Shown here: piece after piece, positions 8,365 to 18,105 of the stretch
How the letters are laid out: every line of letters begins with the position of its first letter
Position numbering within the stretch: the first letter of the stretch is position 1
NCBI GenBank assembly: GCA_947488295.1
Contig: CANKYU010000002.1
Coordinates: 1,077,193 to 1,141,192, forward strand
Origin: an uncultured Anderseniella sp.
GTDB lineage: Bacteria; Pseudomonadota; Alphaproteobacteria; Rhizobiales; Aestuariivirgaceae
Direction of reading: 5' to 3'
Length of the DNA: 64,000 nt
Translations under genes and position numbers: made by a program
Notes under the pieces: model-generated
Told to the model about the DNA's origin: nothing
Seen by the model: only the letters and a program-made list of their open reading frames with translations
Databases searched by the model: none

Positions 8365-9342
8365 TCAGAACATGGCCTTCAAGACCCGTGATATGGAAAT
8401 ACGCGCCGTGATAAGTGAGATCATTGTAGCAACAACCGGCACGACAATAAAGGCGGCGTAATTCGCGCTGCTGGCGTCAAGCGGATGGTACAGGAATGCC
8501 TTGACCGGTTCTGACAAGCGGCCGCTGCCCAGCCCCAGGACAACAAAAGTCCCGAAACCCAGCATGGAACCTATAAGACCGGCTTTCAGTCCTGTCAGGC
8601 AGAAGCGCCACAAAACCTCACGCGAGATGAAGCTGTCGCGGGCACCCGCCAGGTACAGGACTTCGATAACCTCCCGGTTTACCTCCATCGCGGCACGGGT
8701 TGCGTAGACGACCAGTACGATTGCCGCAGTTGCGATCAGGCTGAGCACGGCAATGGCCAGCCAGGTGAGGGAACCGGCCATGCTGATCAATTCAGCCTGC
8801 CAGCGCCGGTGAGTGTCCAGAGTGGCGGACGGGACTTCGGTGGCAAGGGTGGCGCGTAGCAATTCAAGATCAGGCGGCGATGACTTGTCGATGCTGACAT
8901 TGATCAGGCGCGGTATCGGCAGATCATCCAGTATGCCTGCTTCGCCAAGCCAGGGCTCGAGCAGCTTGCGTGCGGCAGCCGGGCTGACAACGTCAATGTC
9001 CGCGATGCCGGTGGTGGAGCGCAGTATGCCGGCAACCTTTTCAGCATCGCCGTCGACATCCACGCCATCAGCTGCGGAAATCTGCACCGTTACCTGGCTG
9101 GCGATTTGCGACGTCCAGTTGTCGACGGCGGTATCGGTCATCAGCAGCGCGCCGATGGCCAGCACGGCGAGGTAGCACATGGCAGCCATCGCCGTCATCA
9201 ATGTCATGTGCGGCGCTGTTGCTTCCGGAATGACCTTTGAGCGCCCGTTGCCGACCACCTCGAATGTGGCGCTGGTGGCGTCGCTGAAACCGGATGCATC
9301 GCGATCGACTTTTTTTGCGAGAGTGTTCTTGTTTATTGCCAT
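8365..9342 (-). CDS. ftsX: Cell division protein FtsX
   Basis: 325-residue membrane partner of FtsE. The cytoplasmic N-terminus is followed by a transmembrane helix at about 47-70, a periplasmic domain (about 75-190) and three more helices in the FtsX/MacB-type C-terminal domain. Together FtsEX couples divisome ATPase activity to activation of peptidoglycan hydrolases. It overlaps the end of ftsE by 10 bases, the usual translationally coupled arrangement. Confidence 0.92.
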   Translation of the reverse strand: MAINKNTLAKKVDRDASGFSDATSATFEVVGNGRSKVIPEATAPHMTLMTAMAAMCYLAVLAIGALLMTDTAVDNWTSQIASQVTVQISAADGVDVDGDAEKVAGILRSTTGIADIDVVSPAAARKLLEPWLGEAGILDDLPIPRLINVSIDKSSPPDLELLRATLATEVPSATLDTHRRWQAELISMAGSLTWLAIAVLSLIATAAIVLVVYATRAAMEVNREVIEVLYLAGARDSFISREVLWRFCLTGLKAGLIGSMLGFGTFVVLGLGSGRLSEPVKAFLYHPLDASSANYAAFIVVPVVATMISLITARISISRVLKAMF

Positions 9343-9995
9343 GTTGTCCTGCCGTCTTCCAGCCGCACCACAGGCGCCTTTATGGTGTCCAGCAGATGGG
9401 TGTCGTGGGTTGCGATCAAGACCGTGGTGCCAAACTGGTTGAGTTGCTGGAACAGCCGCATCAGGCGCAGTGCCAGAGCAGGGTCCACATTGCCCGTCGG
9501 CTCGTCGGCGAGCAGCAGTTCCGGACTTGAAATAACCGCGCGCGCGATGGCAGCGCGCTGTTTTTCGCCGCCGGACAGCACTGCCGGATAGGCATTGGTG
9601 TGATGATCCAGGCCGACCCAGTCCAGCAGTTCAAGTACATTGTCGCGATAGTCATTGAGCTTGTTACCGCGCACCCGAAGCGGCAGCGCCACGTTTTCAA
9701 ACGTGGTCAGGTGATCCAGCAACCGGAACTCCTGAAACACAACGCCGATCCGGCGCCGCACATCCGGCACCTTGCCACGCCGCAGCCCGTTGGTGTTTTC
9801 GCCGAACAGTGAAATCATGCCGCGGGTCGGCTTGAGAGCCAGAAACAGCATCCGCATAAGCGAGGTCTTGCCGGCACCTGACGCGCCGGTCAGAAAGTTG
9901 AATGACCCGGTTTCAAGTGTCAGGTTGAGATCTTTCAGGATCTCCGGCCCGTTGCCATAACGCAAACCGACATTTTCAAATCGAACGATCGACAA
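9333..9995 (-). CDS. ftsE: Cell division ATP-binding protein FtsE
   Basis: 220-residue ABC ATPase with Walker A GASGAGKTSL (about 37-46), Q-loop in VVFQEFRLL, signature LSGGEKQRAAIARA and Walker [13 protein letters not shown]. It drives the FtsX membrane protein at the division septum. First gene of the leftward operon ftsE-ftsX-YdcF-plsC; the divergent zinc-ribbon gene lies 190 bases away. Confidence 0.95.
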   Translation of the reverse strand: MSIVRFENVGLRYGNGPEILKDLNLTLETGSFNFLTGASGAGKTSLMRMLFLALKPTRGMISLFGENTNGLRRGKVPDVRRRIGVVFQEFRLLDHLTTFENVALPLRVRGNKLNDYRDNVLELLDWVGLDHHTNAYPAVLSGGEKQRAAIARAVISSPELLLADEPTGNVDPALALRLMRLFQQLNQFGTTVLIATHDTHLLDTIKAPVVRLEDGRTTWQ

Positions 9996-10185
9996 GCGGG
10001 TTCCTCAAAATCAGGCTGCCATAGCGTTGTGTGTTGATACTGGACAGGCATTTACGCCGAATTAACCGTATTTCCGTTTTACTGTCGGTATCGAGAAGCA
10101 AGGTTTCTCTGGTCAGACGAAAAAGCCGGAAATCGCCGGCGTCTTGTACCAGAGAGAGCCGAATCACCGGAACCGGACGCAACAG

Positions 10186-10899
10186 ATGATAGTCTCCTGC
10201 CCTTCATGCGCAACCAAGTTTGACATGCCCAATGAATCGGGCACTGATGCGACCGTGATGCGATGTTCAAACTGCGGGCACGGCTGGATCGAAGCGCATG
10301 CAACCGATGTCAGCGACCTGGTGCCGGTTCGCACGCAGAACGCCAGGCCCGATACCGATGATGAAGACGCGGAAGACCGGATCATCGCCGAAGCGCGCAA
10401 GATTGCCCGTGCCGCACAGCTCGCGGAGCACAAGGCCAGGACGGCACGTCAGCGTCGCAGCGCGCAAATAAGAGGCTGGAGCGGGCTTGCCGCCGGCATA
10501 TGCCTGGTATTGGGCGCCGTGGTCGCGATGCCTGAACGCATCGTGCAGGCAGCCCCTGCAGCGGCCAAGCTGTACTCGCTTGCCGGCAAGACGGTCAATG
10601 TCTACGGCCTGAACCTGTCGTCGGTCCAGCAGCAGTACATGATCGTCAACGGTCAGCCGGTGCTGGCACTGCGCGGGCGAATTGCAAATATCACCGATGA
10701 GGACCGTCGCGTTCCTCCGCTCAGGTTCGTGCTCAGAAATGCCGATGGCGAACAGCTTCACACCTGGACGCTGAACAGTGTCGGCAAGGGTCCGATCGGG
10801 GCAGGAGTTGTCTCGACATTCGTGACCCGGCTTGCTGCACCGCCTGCAGGTGTGGAGAGTGTCGAGATTCGCTTTGCCAGACCAGGCGAAATCGGCTGA
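10186..10899 (+). CDS. MJ0042-type zinc-ribbon membrane protein
   Basis: 237 residues starting with a zinc ribbon: CPSC at residues 4-7 and CSNC about 24 residues later, the MJ0042 pattern. A charged linker follows, then one transmembrane helix (about 105-125, GLAAGICLVLGAVVAM) and a C-terminal domain of the DUF3426 type, probably periplasmic. The start is set at ATG 10186 because it places the zinc ribbon at the N-terminus as in relatives; a TTG 14 codons upstream is in frame but unlikely. Function unknown. Confidence 0.85.
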   Translation: MIVSCPSCATKFDMPNESGTDATVMRCSNCGHGWIEAHATDVSDLVPVRTQNARPDTDDEDAEDRIIAEARKIARAAQLAEHKARTARQRRSAQIRGWSGLAAGICLVLGAVVAMPERIVQAAPAAAKLYSLAGKTVNVYGLNLSSVQQQYMIVNGQPVLALRGRIANITDEDRRVPPLRFVLRNADGEQLHTWTLNSVGKGPIGAGVVSTFVTRLAAPPAGVESVEIRFARPGEIG

Positions 10900-10974
10900 A
10901 CTGCTTGCCGGATCAACTAAGTTTAGCTTGTCTGTAGCTGGATGAGGCAACTTCTGATTGCGGGATGAGCAGCC

Positions 10975-11526
10975 ATGACCGGTATTACCATTGACGGGCA
11001 TACAATCGAAATATTGTTCAGTGAAGCCGAGATTGCCGCCCGGGTGGCGGAAATTGCCCATGCGGTTGCCGGGCGCGATCCTCAACGGCTGCTGGTTGTG
11101 CCCGTATTGAAGGGCAGCTTCATATTTGCAGCCGACCTGCTGCGCGCCATGCATGGTGCCGGGCTGTCGCCGGAAGTCGACTTCATGATGCTGGCCAGCT
11201 ATCGCGCGCAAACCTCATCGTCCGGACAGGTCGAAGTGTTGCGTGACATCCAGACAGATGTGACAGAACGCGATGTCCTGTTGATAGACGATATTCTTGA
11301 ATCAGGCAGAACACTGGCTTTTGCCAAGGACCTTTTGGCGGCCCGCGGCGCGCGGCAGGTGCAGACCGCGGTGCTGCTGGATAAGCCCGGCCACCGGGCA
11401 GCCGAGCTTGATGCGGATTTCACCGGCTTTGAATGCCCGGACAAGTTTGTCGTCGGCTACGGCATGGACATGGCTCATGCGTTCCGCGAACTGCCGTTTG
11501 TCGGTTACGTCACAAATCCCAGCTAG
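10975..11526 (+). CDS. hpt: Hypoxanthine phosphoribosyltransferase
   Basis: 183 residues. Salvages hypoxanthine (and often guanine) to the nucleoside monophosphate using PRPP. The PRPP-binding motif VLLIDDILESGRTL spans about residues 101-114; VLKGSFIFAADL (about 44-55) is the conserved PPi loop, and DFTGFECPDKFVVGYGMD near the C-terminus is the purine-binding region. Length and motifs are normal. Followed by an inverted repeat that could terminate it. Confidence 0.95.
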   Translation: MTGITIDGHTIEILFSEAEIAARVAEIAHAVAGRDPQRLLVVPVLKGSFIFAADLLRAMHGAGLSPEVDFMMLASYRAQTSSSGQVEVLRDIQTDVTERDVLLIDDILESGRTLAFAKDLLAARGARQVQTAVLLDKPGHRAAELDADFTGFECPDKFVVGYGMDMAHAFRELPFVGYVTNPS

Positions 11527-11929
11527 GAAATCGAAAGGCCGGTGCGCGAACGTGGCGCTACACAAGCACTGACAAAACAGAAAAAGGCAGCTTTTCCGTG
11601 GAGGATAAGCTGCCTTCTCCGTTTTGGGACCAGCAGGAGAGGGGCAACCTGCCGGACCTTTTCTTTCTGACCGGCCAGGGAAAACCGGTGAGAGGTTGAA
11701 GAAACGCTGTCGCTTGAGGGGCAAGAGCTGTTTGCGTTTCTGTTGGTAATGACCATAGGCAGGGGGGGTTCGTGCAGATGTGCATTTTATCACATCGCAG
11801 ACAAAGTGCGTTAAAACCGGTGGAATTTGTTGGTAAACGGGTAAGGTTTCAGCCTGGACCAGACAGGTGCGACCGCAGGTAAGATGTTGAAATTTAAACT
11901 ATTTTTGACTGAAGCGGAGTCTGCCGGCG
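11527..11929. other. Gap between convergent hpt and the TIGR02302 gene
   Basis: About 400 bases without a credible gene. The only structure I can support is the hairpin at 11584-11616; reading frames here have no SD and odd composition. Confidence 0.5.
11584..11616. terminator. Inverted repeat, probable bidirectional terminator
   Basis: AAGGCAGCTT and AAGCTGCCTT form a 10-bp stem with a 13-base loop. On the minus strand the stem runs into a T-rich tract (CTTTTTCTGTTTT) and on the plus strand into CTCCGTTTT, so it can serve hpt and the convergent gene. Confidence 0.6.
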
Positions 11930-14530
11930 CTAGTACAGGCCCTTGAGCAGGCGGTCGATATAATCCAGCTCCAGTTTCGGCCGGCCTGCCTCATTGGCGC
12001 GTGAGCGCAGTGCATCGAGAATCCGTCTGGCGCGCTCCACTTCCGCTTCCTGAGGCACCATATTGTCACGCTGGCCGTATTCTTCACCCTGTGAGGGAAG
12101 CGGCCGGCCCAGCGGGTCGCGCTGTTCGCCGCGGCCTTCACCATGGCGGCCGATATTGCCCTCATTGCCGGTGCCCTGCTGCATCAGTTGCTGTGCCATG
12201 TTGCGGGCACCTTCACGCAAGCCCCGCATGGCCTCGCCCTGGCTGCCCAGCGCTTCGTCACGCTGACCCTGGCCCAGTTCGCCGGCGGCCTCGCCCATCT
12301 GCTGCTGAGCCCGTCCCAGACCATCGGGAGACTGCAGGCCCTGCTGCTGCATCTGTTCCATGAGGCGTTCGAGCATCTTGCCCAGATCGCCCTGCTGCTG
12401 CGACAACTGGCCATTGCCCGGGGTCTGCTGTTCGGACTGGCCGCGCCCGCCCGGTTCCTGGCCTTCCTCACCCTGCTGCTGCGCCTGGTTCTGATCGCCC
12501 GAGCGCTGCTGGCCGTTCTGCGGCATCTGGAATGTCTGGTCCATCAGCTGCTGCTGGCGGCGCATCATTTCTGACAGCTGGTCGAGCATTTTCGCCATCG
12601 GCGATGTGCGCTGCGGATTGGCCTGGCGCTGCCCGGGCTGCAGGTTCTGCAGGATGTTTTCCAGTTCGGACAGCATCTGCTGGGCTGCATCTCGCGCACC
12701 TGACTTGGCGAGATTTTCGATCATGTCCATCATGCGCTGCAAATCCTGCGAACGGACTTCCTGCTGGGCGCGGTTTTGCTGCTGCTGGTTCTGCGCCTGC
12801 GGATTGTTGCGCTGGTTTTCCTGCATCTGCTGCTGCATGGCCTGCAGGTACTCGTTCATGGCTTCGCGCAACTGCTTCATCAGGTCGGCGATCTTTTCCT
12901 CCGGAGCGCCTTCCGCCAGAGCCTTTTCAAGTTCCTTCTTGATGGCCTGCAGTTTCTTCAGACTGTCATGAAGATTGCCGCTTTCGATGGTCAGCGCAAT
13001 TTCCCAAAGTGTATCGGCAACCTCCTGGGATTCTTCGTGCGTGCGTGCGCGGTAGAGCTTGGCTGCGGCATGCCGGATGCCAAGATAGACGCCCGACTTC
13101 TCAACCACGCCTTTCGGCCATACCAGAATAGCAGACAGTGCCCGCACAACATCACGCTGATTGTCCGGCTGGAAAAAGATGTTCTTGCGCTGCTCGACCA
13201 GAGCCTGGGCCAGCGGCTTGGTAAACTGGCGTTCCGGCAGGGCGAGCTTCACAACATCGCTGCGGCCCGACTGGCCTGCCTGATCGGTACCTTCGACCAC
13301 AATTTCAACCGGCAATCCGGCCCAGGGATGAGCGGTCAGGTCCTGAAAACTCTTACCCTCGGCCTGCCGGGGGTTTACCTTGCGCATGGAGATGGGGAAT
13401 TCCGGCGCCTGCGACAGGAAAGGACTGTCAACATCGATCTTGTCGACGTCCAGGCCATCACTGCGCAGTGCAACCCGGCCGGACAGCGACGTCACACCGT
13501 AATCGTCCGTCACTTTCCATGGCAGCGAGAACGCACCGGACGGTGTGATCTGAATTTGTTCGGGCACCGTGACGACAGGCGGTAGATCGGCGATGACATT
13601 TACGGTCCACATGCCGAGCTCACGGCCTGCTCCGCTGACCGATACGACCGCAGATTTCTGGACCTTGGTACGCAGTTCCTGTGTTTCAGAAGGTGATGCG
13701 ACGGTTTCTACTTCGGCGTCTGTCCCGGCCACTCCGGCTGTAAGGGTTTCAAACACCGCCGGTGTATCAGCGGGCGAGGCCGGATCAGACAGCGTGACCT
13801 TGAGATCGTCAGCGCCGTTCAGGCGGACCACCAGTTCAGAGCCTTGCGGCACGGAGATCACGGCGACTTCGCTGGTACCCAAAGCAGCCTGCGCGCGGCG
13901 CGTCAGCAGGACGGGTGGCTTGGCGGTATACGATGGTGGATTGAGCCATGCATCCATTGCGACCGCATTGACAGGTGCCGGTGCGGTTACCGCAACAGCT
14001 TCGGCAATTTTCTCGCGCCAGGTACCGGCGCTCAGGACACCGGCCGCAATCAATGCGACCGCCAGTGTGTTGCGCAGGGCGTTCTGGTCGATGCGCGGCA
14101 AGGGTGAGCGTGGCGCACCGGCTTTCAGATCATGCAACTGTTTCGCCATGCGCCGGCGATGCGCTTGCCACAGCGCTTTCTGTTCAGGTCCGGCAGAGGT
14201 TTCATCAGCCAGTGTGTCGGTCCAGCCGGACGCGGGCCGGTGCATTTTGCCCGATTTGCGTTCAATGCGGGCAAGGGCTGCTTCGTCCGTTGGCCACGAC
14301 AGGCTGCCGAGGTTTTTCAGTGAGTACACAAATCCTGCACCGGCTGCGCCAAGTACGGTCAACTTCAACCAGACAGGCATCAGGTTCAGGACGCCGGACA
14401 GCATGCACAGTAACACCACTCCTGCAATCATCATTGCAGGGAAAAGCCGTTCAAGCAGACGCTCCCAGTAGATCGCTACCTTGGCGAGCGACATCTTGCG
14501 GGCAATTATCTGTGCCGGATCAAATTTCAT
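11930..14530 (-). CDS. TIGR02302 / DUF4175 family membrane protein
   Basis: 866 residues. Two N-terminal transmembrane helices (about 30-75) and a third near 160-176 precede a large extracytoplasmic-looking region. From about 560 to 770 the protein is very rich in glutamine with methionine and glycine (for example QQQMQENQRNN), predicted helical or disordered. The C-terminus (EVERARRILDALRSRANEAG) is conserved in this alphaproteobacterial family. Function is not established; lysA lies upstream on the same strand. Confidence 0.85.
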   Translation of the reverse strand: MKFDPAQIIARKMSLAKVAIYWERLLERLFPAMMIAGVVLLCMLSGVLNLMPVWLKLTVLGAAGAGFVYSLKNLGSLSWPTDEAALARIERKSGKMHRPASGWTDTLADETSAGPEQKALWQAHRRRMAKQLHDLKAGAPRSPLPRIDQNALRNTLAVALIAAGVLSAGTWREKIAEAVAVTAPAPVNAVAMDAWLNPPSYTAKPPVLLTRRAQAALGTSEVAVISVPQGSELVVRLNGADDLKVTLSDPASPADTPAVFETLTAGVAGTDAEVETVASPSETQELRTKVQKSAVVSVSGAGRELGMWTVNVIADLPPVVTVPEQIQITPSGAFSLPWKVTDDYGVTSLSGRVALRSDGLDVDKIDVDSPFLSQAPEFPISMRKVNPRQAEGKSFQDLTAHPWAGLPVEIVVEGTDQAGQSGRSDVVKLALPERQFTKPLAQALVEQRKNIFFQPDNQRDVVRALSAILVWPKGVVEKSGVYLGIRHAAAKLYRARTHEESQEVADTLWEIALTIESGNLHDSLKKLQAIKKELEKALAEGAPEEKIADLMKQLREAMNEYLQAMQQQMQENQRNNPQAQNQQQQNRAQQEVRSQDLQRMMDMIENLAKSGARDAAQQMLSELENILQNLQPGQRQANPQRTSPMAKMLDQLSEMMRRQQQLMDQTFQMPQNGQQRSGDQNQAQQQGEEGQEPGGRGQSEQQTPGNGQLSQQQGDLGKMLERLMEQMQQQGLQSPDGLGRAQQQMGEAAGELGQGQRDEALGSQGEAMRGLREGARNMAQQLMQQGTGNEGNIGRHGEGRGEQRDPLGRPLPSQGEEYGQRDNMVPQEAEVERARRILDALRSRANEAGRPKLELDYIDRLLKGLY

Positions 14531-14631
14531 GACCTGATCATTCTAGCATAACAAGGCGAAAGCAAGGGCCATATCGGCCAATTACCAGTGCGGTAAACGC
14601 AAATGTGATCAGTGTGGATCTCGAACAGGGA

Positions 14632-15915
14632 CTATTGCTGCCATCCGGCGAGCCGGTCCATGCCGATCAGGGTCTCGTAGGTTTGCCGGGGCCGGACAAT
14701 TGCAAACCGGTCGCCATTGACCAGTACTTCGGGCACCAGCAGCCGTGAATTGTAGGTTCCTGCCTGCACCGCACCATAGGCACCTGCCGTCATGACCGCG
14801 ATCAGATCACCGGCCTTCACCGGCGGCATCTGACGGTTCTGGGCCAGATAGTCACCGGATTCACAGACCGGACCCACTATATCGGCAATTGAAGTCGCCT
14901 CTGATGATGTCGCATCTGACTGGTCAGGTTCCGAAACCGTGACAATATCGTGCCAGGCATCATACAGCGTCGGCCGAATCAGATCATTCATTGCGGCATC
15001 CACGATAATGAATTTCTTGCCTTCTTCTTCTTTCACGTGAATGACACGGGTAACCAGAATACCGGCATTGCCGGCAATCATGCGGCCGGGTTCCATGACA
15101 AACTTGCAGTCAAGGTGGCCCAGGGTTTCACGCACGACGGCGGCATATTCATCCGGATGTGGCGGTACGTCGTTGGTGCCGCGATAGGGAACCCCCAGAC
15201 CGCCGCCAAAATCAACGTGGGTGATGGTGTGGCCATCCTCGCGCAGTTGCTGCACCAGTTCACCCAGCAGGGTATAGGCTTCGTGATAAGGCTCAAGGGT
15301 GGTGATCTGGGAGCCGATGTGTACATCGACACCACTGATCCGCAGGCCGGGCAGAGAAGCCGCCCGGGCATAGACTTCGCGCGCCCGGCTCATGGAAATG
15401 CCGAACTTGTTTTCAGACTTGCCGGTGGTGATTTTTGCGTGGGTCTTCGCGTCAACATCCGGGTTGACCCGGATGGAGATGGTTGCCGTTTCGCCCAGGC
15501 GGCGAGCCACTTCAGACAGGAGTTCGAGTTCGGGTTCACTTTCGACGTTGAAGCAGGCAATTCCTTCACGCAGCGCATACGACATCTCCGCCGCGGTCTT
15601 GCCGACGCCGGAAAACACGATTTTCCGTGCTGGCACGCCGGCGGCGCGGGCACGGCGCAACTCGCCTTCCGACACTACGTCCATGCCGGCACCAAGATCT
15701 GCAAGTGTCTTGATGACCGCCTGATTGGAGTTTGCCTTCATGGCGTAGCAGATCGTCAGGTCGAGATCGTGAAAAGCTGCTTTCAGGACCTCAAGGTGCC
15801 GGGTGAGAGTTGCCGTCGAATAGCAGTAAAACGGGGTCTCCACGTCTTCAGCCAGTTCGGCCAAGTCGATGTCCTCAGCGTGAAGCGTGCCGTTTCGGTA
15901 GGTAAAATGGTGCAT
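14632..15915 (-). CDS. lysA: Diaminopimelate decarboxylase
   Basis: 427 residues. Decarboxylates meso-diaminopimelate to L-lysine with PLP. The PLP lysine lies in CYAMKANSN (about 55-63); HIGSQI, the glycine motif GGGLGVPY and CESGDYLAQ with its catalytic cysteine are intact. The start is ATG at 15915 (MHHFTYRNGTLHAEDID), as in rhizobial homologues; a TTG five codons earlier is less likely. A small lptM-like lipoprotein gene lies 128 bases upstream on the same strand, a common lysA neighbour. Confidence 0.95.
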   Translation of the reverse strand: MHHFTYRNGTLHAEDIDLAELAEDVETPFYCYSTATLTRHLEVLKAAFHDLDLTICYAMKANSNQAVIKTLADLGAGMDVVSEGELRRARAAGVPARKIVFSGVGKTAAEMSYALREGIACFNVESEPELELLSEVARRLGETATISIRVNPDVDAKTHAKITTGKSENKFGISMSRAREVYARAASLPGLRISGVDVHIGSQITTLEPYHEAYTLLGELVQQLREDGHTITHVDFGGGLGVPYRGTNDVPPHPDEYAAVVRETLGHLDCKFVMEPGRMIAGNAGILVTRVIHVKEEEGKKFIIVDAAMNDLIRPTLYDAWHDIVTVSEPDQSDATSSEATSIADIVGPVCESGDYLAQNRQMPPVKAGDLIAVMTAGAYGAVQAGTYNSRLLVPEVLVNGDRFAIVRPRQTYETLIGMDRLAGWQQ

Positions 15916-16043
15916 GGGGTAACCGGTCAAACTGCTGGATCAAAAGTATCAGGGTGATGTCATGCGTTGATCACAACGCATACTGGCCATATGCGTGTCA
16001 TGGCTGCTGAAGCTGCACGGACACGGGAGGCGGGTGACTGTAC

Positions 16044-16193
16044 TCAGTTCGGTTTTATGAGCGGGTCGATGGCGGCGGGCTCATCCGGGTCAGGAGCCGC
16101 AACGCCAGGTGGTGGTTCGAGAGGACCGCGTACGCCGCATGCCGACAACGAAACTGCCAGCAGGGCAAGAACGATAAGTTTGCGCAGTTCCAT
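16044..16193 (-). CDS. lptM: LptM-like small lipoprotein
   Basis: A 49-codon gene. The peptide starts MELRKLIVLALLAVS and continues with the lipobox LSAC (cysteine at residue 19), followed by GVRGPLEPPP, the signature of the small lipoprotein family YifL/LptM that assists maturation of the LPS translocon LptDE in enterobacteria. The tail is acidic and proline-rich and ends LIKPN. Placement just upstream of lysA is also typical. The gene symbol rests on family resemblance. Confidence 0.82.
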   Translation of the reverse strand: MELRKLIVLALLAVSLSACGVRGPLEPPPGVAAPDPDEPAAIDPLIKPN

Positions 16194-16341
16194 AGGTGCG
16201 ATTCCAGACGATATTTCTTTCAGTTCGGTTGTTGTACCCTAAACCGGGGCTGCAGGCAAAGTGGCAAGTTGCGCATTGGAGCAACTTTAGGGGCGATGAG
16301 TTTCACGTTTCTTGGTTGCCGTAACCAAAAGTCATCCAGAT

Positions 16342-16968
16342 CTAACCGCCCTGTTTTGCGGTAACCGTCTGCACTTCAATCCAATAGCGCGGATTGCGCG
16401 GTTCCGGCTGGTTGGGGAAGGTGACGATTTGCTCGCCCTGAAAGTTTTCAGCGGGTTTCAGATCCAGCGGACCAAAACCGACCGTGCGTGTGCCGATCAC
16501 CGTACAATTGGCGTTGAGCTGGCCCGGGTCGATATCTGCCTGAGCCACGTCATAAAATACCGGGCAGGAATACAATTTAACCTGCAAGGTCACGCTGGCG
16601 ACCGTGAATTCCGTCGAACGGTTGGTGAGCAATGTCTGCAATTGCCATCTGAACTGGTCGGTTACGACACGCTCTCTGCCGGAGGTGTCAAAAACAGTTT
16701 GGCTGGGATTGGTCAAGCTTGTCTGACTAAGGCCTATGTCATTTGCTTTCACCGCGCCAAATGTCACTCGTTCCTGCTTGCGGACCTCGGTAAACCTGTC
16801 AGCAGTTTTGACGGCGTCTTCGGTGTCGCGCTGGGTAAGCGTGAATATCAACATGAAAACACCAAACACGATGGTGGAAAATGCCAGCAGGCCGCGCCGC
16901 CACATCCTGTTGGTGACGAACAGCCATATTACAGCGATCAGCAGCAGATAAATTACCAGCCAGCGCAT
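16342..16968 (-). CDS. Hypothetical membrane-anchored protein
   Basis: 208 residues that I do not recognise. Two N-terminal hydrophobic helices (about 3-20 and 26-45) separated by the positively charged NRMWRRG are followed by a soluble domain of about 160 residues with two cysteines (YSCPVF and NANCTV) that could form a disulfide. The ATG has GAGG upstream. It lies between the lptM-like gene and a divergent phosphoesterase. No function can be assigned. Confidence 0.7.
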   Translation of the reverse strand: MRWLVIYLLLIAVIWLFVTNRMWRRGLLAFSTIVFGVFMLIFTLTQRDTEDAVKTADRFTEVRKQERVTFGAVKANDIGLSQTSLTNPSQTVFDTSGRERVVTDQFRWQLQTLLTNRSTEFTVASVTLQVKLYSCPVFYDVAQADIDPGQLNANCTVIGTRTVGFGPLDLKPAENFQGEQIVTFPNQPEPRNPRYWIEVQTVTAKQGG

Positions 16969-17163
16969 GCGTTACCTCTTTTCCGGCAAACAGGGTCCAT
17001 ACCCCCAGATATTGCCCGGCACCAATCACTTAGTCATTAACTGTCCGGGATGCAATTCATGTACAGTGCGGCCAAACATCCATTATGGCGGACATTATTG
17101 AAAACCCGCCATTGATGATATCTTTGTGATAACGGGCATTTAAGGGTTCTGTGGATTGTTAGG

Positions 17164-18081
17164 ATGATTTCACGAAGGCAGTTCCTAAAGATTGTGGGTG
17201 GCGGGGTCATCGCTTCAGCCGCCCTGAGCAGCTATGCGTTTGCCATCGAACCACTGTATCGGTTGCGGCTTACCACATACAGGTTCACGCCGCCAAACTG
17301 GACTGCCGGCCTGAAACTCCGGGTGGCGCTGATCGCCGACGTCCATGCCTGCAAACCCTGGATGACCATCGATCGCATTGAGGACATTGTCGCGCGTACA
17401 AACGATCTCAAGCCGGATCTGACCCTGCTTCTGGGTGATTACGGTGCCGGCATGAACCTGGTGACAGACTATGTACACTCGAAGGACTGGGCGCCTGTTC
17501 TCGGCAAACTGAAGGCATCTTCCGGCGTGTATGCGGTGCTGGGCAATCATGACTGGTGGGAAGACAAGAGCGCGCAGCGCGCCGGCCACGGCCCCACCTT
17601 CGGCCAGGTGGCCCTGCAACGGGCAGGAGTACCGGTTCTGGAAAACGATGCGGTCAGGCTGGTTAAAGACGACAAGGCGTTCTGGATAGCCGGTCTGGGA
17701 GATCAGCTTGCGCTGCTGCCACAGGCCAGGTATGGCCGCCGCCGCTGGCAGGGCGTGGATGACCTCGATGGCACCCTGGCCAGCATCACCGATACGGCGC
17801 CGGTGCTGCTGATGGCGCATGAGCCGGACATTTTCCCCAGTGTTCCGGACCGTGTCTCGGTGACCATGTCGGGCCATACCCATGGCGGACAGGTGCGGCT
17901 CTTCGGTTATTCACCGGTGGTGCCGTCGCGATTCAAGAACCGCTATGCTTATGGGCATGTTGTCGAAAATGGCCGTCACCTGATCGTTTCGGGCGGGTTG
18001 GGCTGCTCCATTGCGCCGATCCGGTTTGGCTCTCCGCCCGAGATCGTCGTGCTTGAACTGGGAGACGATGCCGCCGTATGA
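17164..18081 (+). CDS. Tat-exported metallophosphoesterase
   Basis: 305 residues. The N-terminus SRRQFLKIVGGG is a twin-arginine motif followed by a hydrophobic stretch, so export or membrane anchoring by Tat is likely. The calcineurin-like metal-site motifs are complete: ADVHA (about 59-63), GDYGAG, GNHDWWED and GHTHGGQV. It resembles YkuE/YaeI-type phosphoesterases, some of which act on membrane lipids (UDP-diacylglucosamine or related). The substrate is not known here. Confidence 0.88.
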   Translation: MISRRQFLKIVGGGVIASAALSSYAFAIEPLYRLRLTTYRFTPPNWTAGLKLRVALIADVHACKPWMTIDRIEDIVARTNDLKPDLTLLLGDYGAGMNLVTDYVHSKDWAPVLGKLKASSGVYAVLGNHDWWEDKSAQRAGHGPTFGQVALQRAGVPVLENDAVRLVKDDKAFWIAGLGDQLALLPQARYGRRRWQGVDDLDGTLASITDTAPVLLMAHEPDIFPSVPDRVSVTMSGHTHGGQVRLFGYSPVVPSRFKNRYAYGHVVENGRHLIVSGGLGCSIAPIRFGSPPEIVVLELGDDAAV

Positions 18082-18105
18082 CCGGCACGTGAGAGGCAAT
18101 CCGGG

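Noticed and set aside
10267..11211. 314-codon minus frame covering parts of the zinc-ribbon and hpt genes
   Set aside because: It spans two unrelated genes and the gap between them, with His/Gly/Arg-rich meaningless composition.
14950..15957. 335-codon frame antisense to lysA
   Set aside because: Mirror frame of a clear lysA; no family features.
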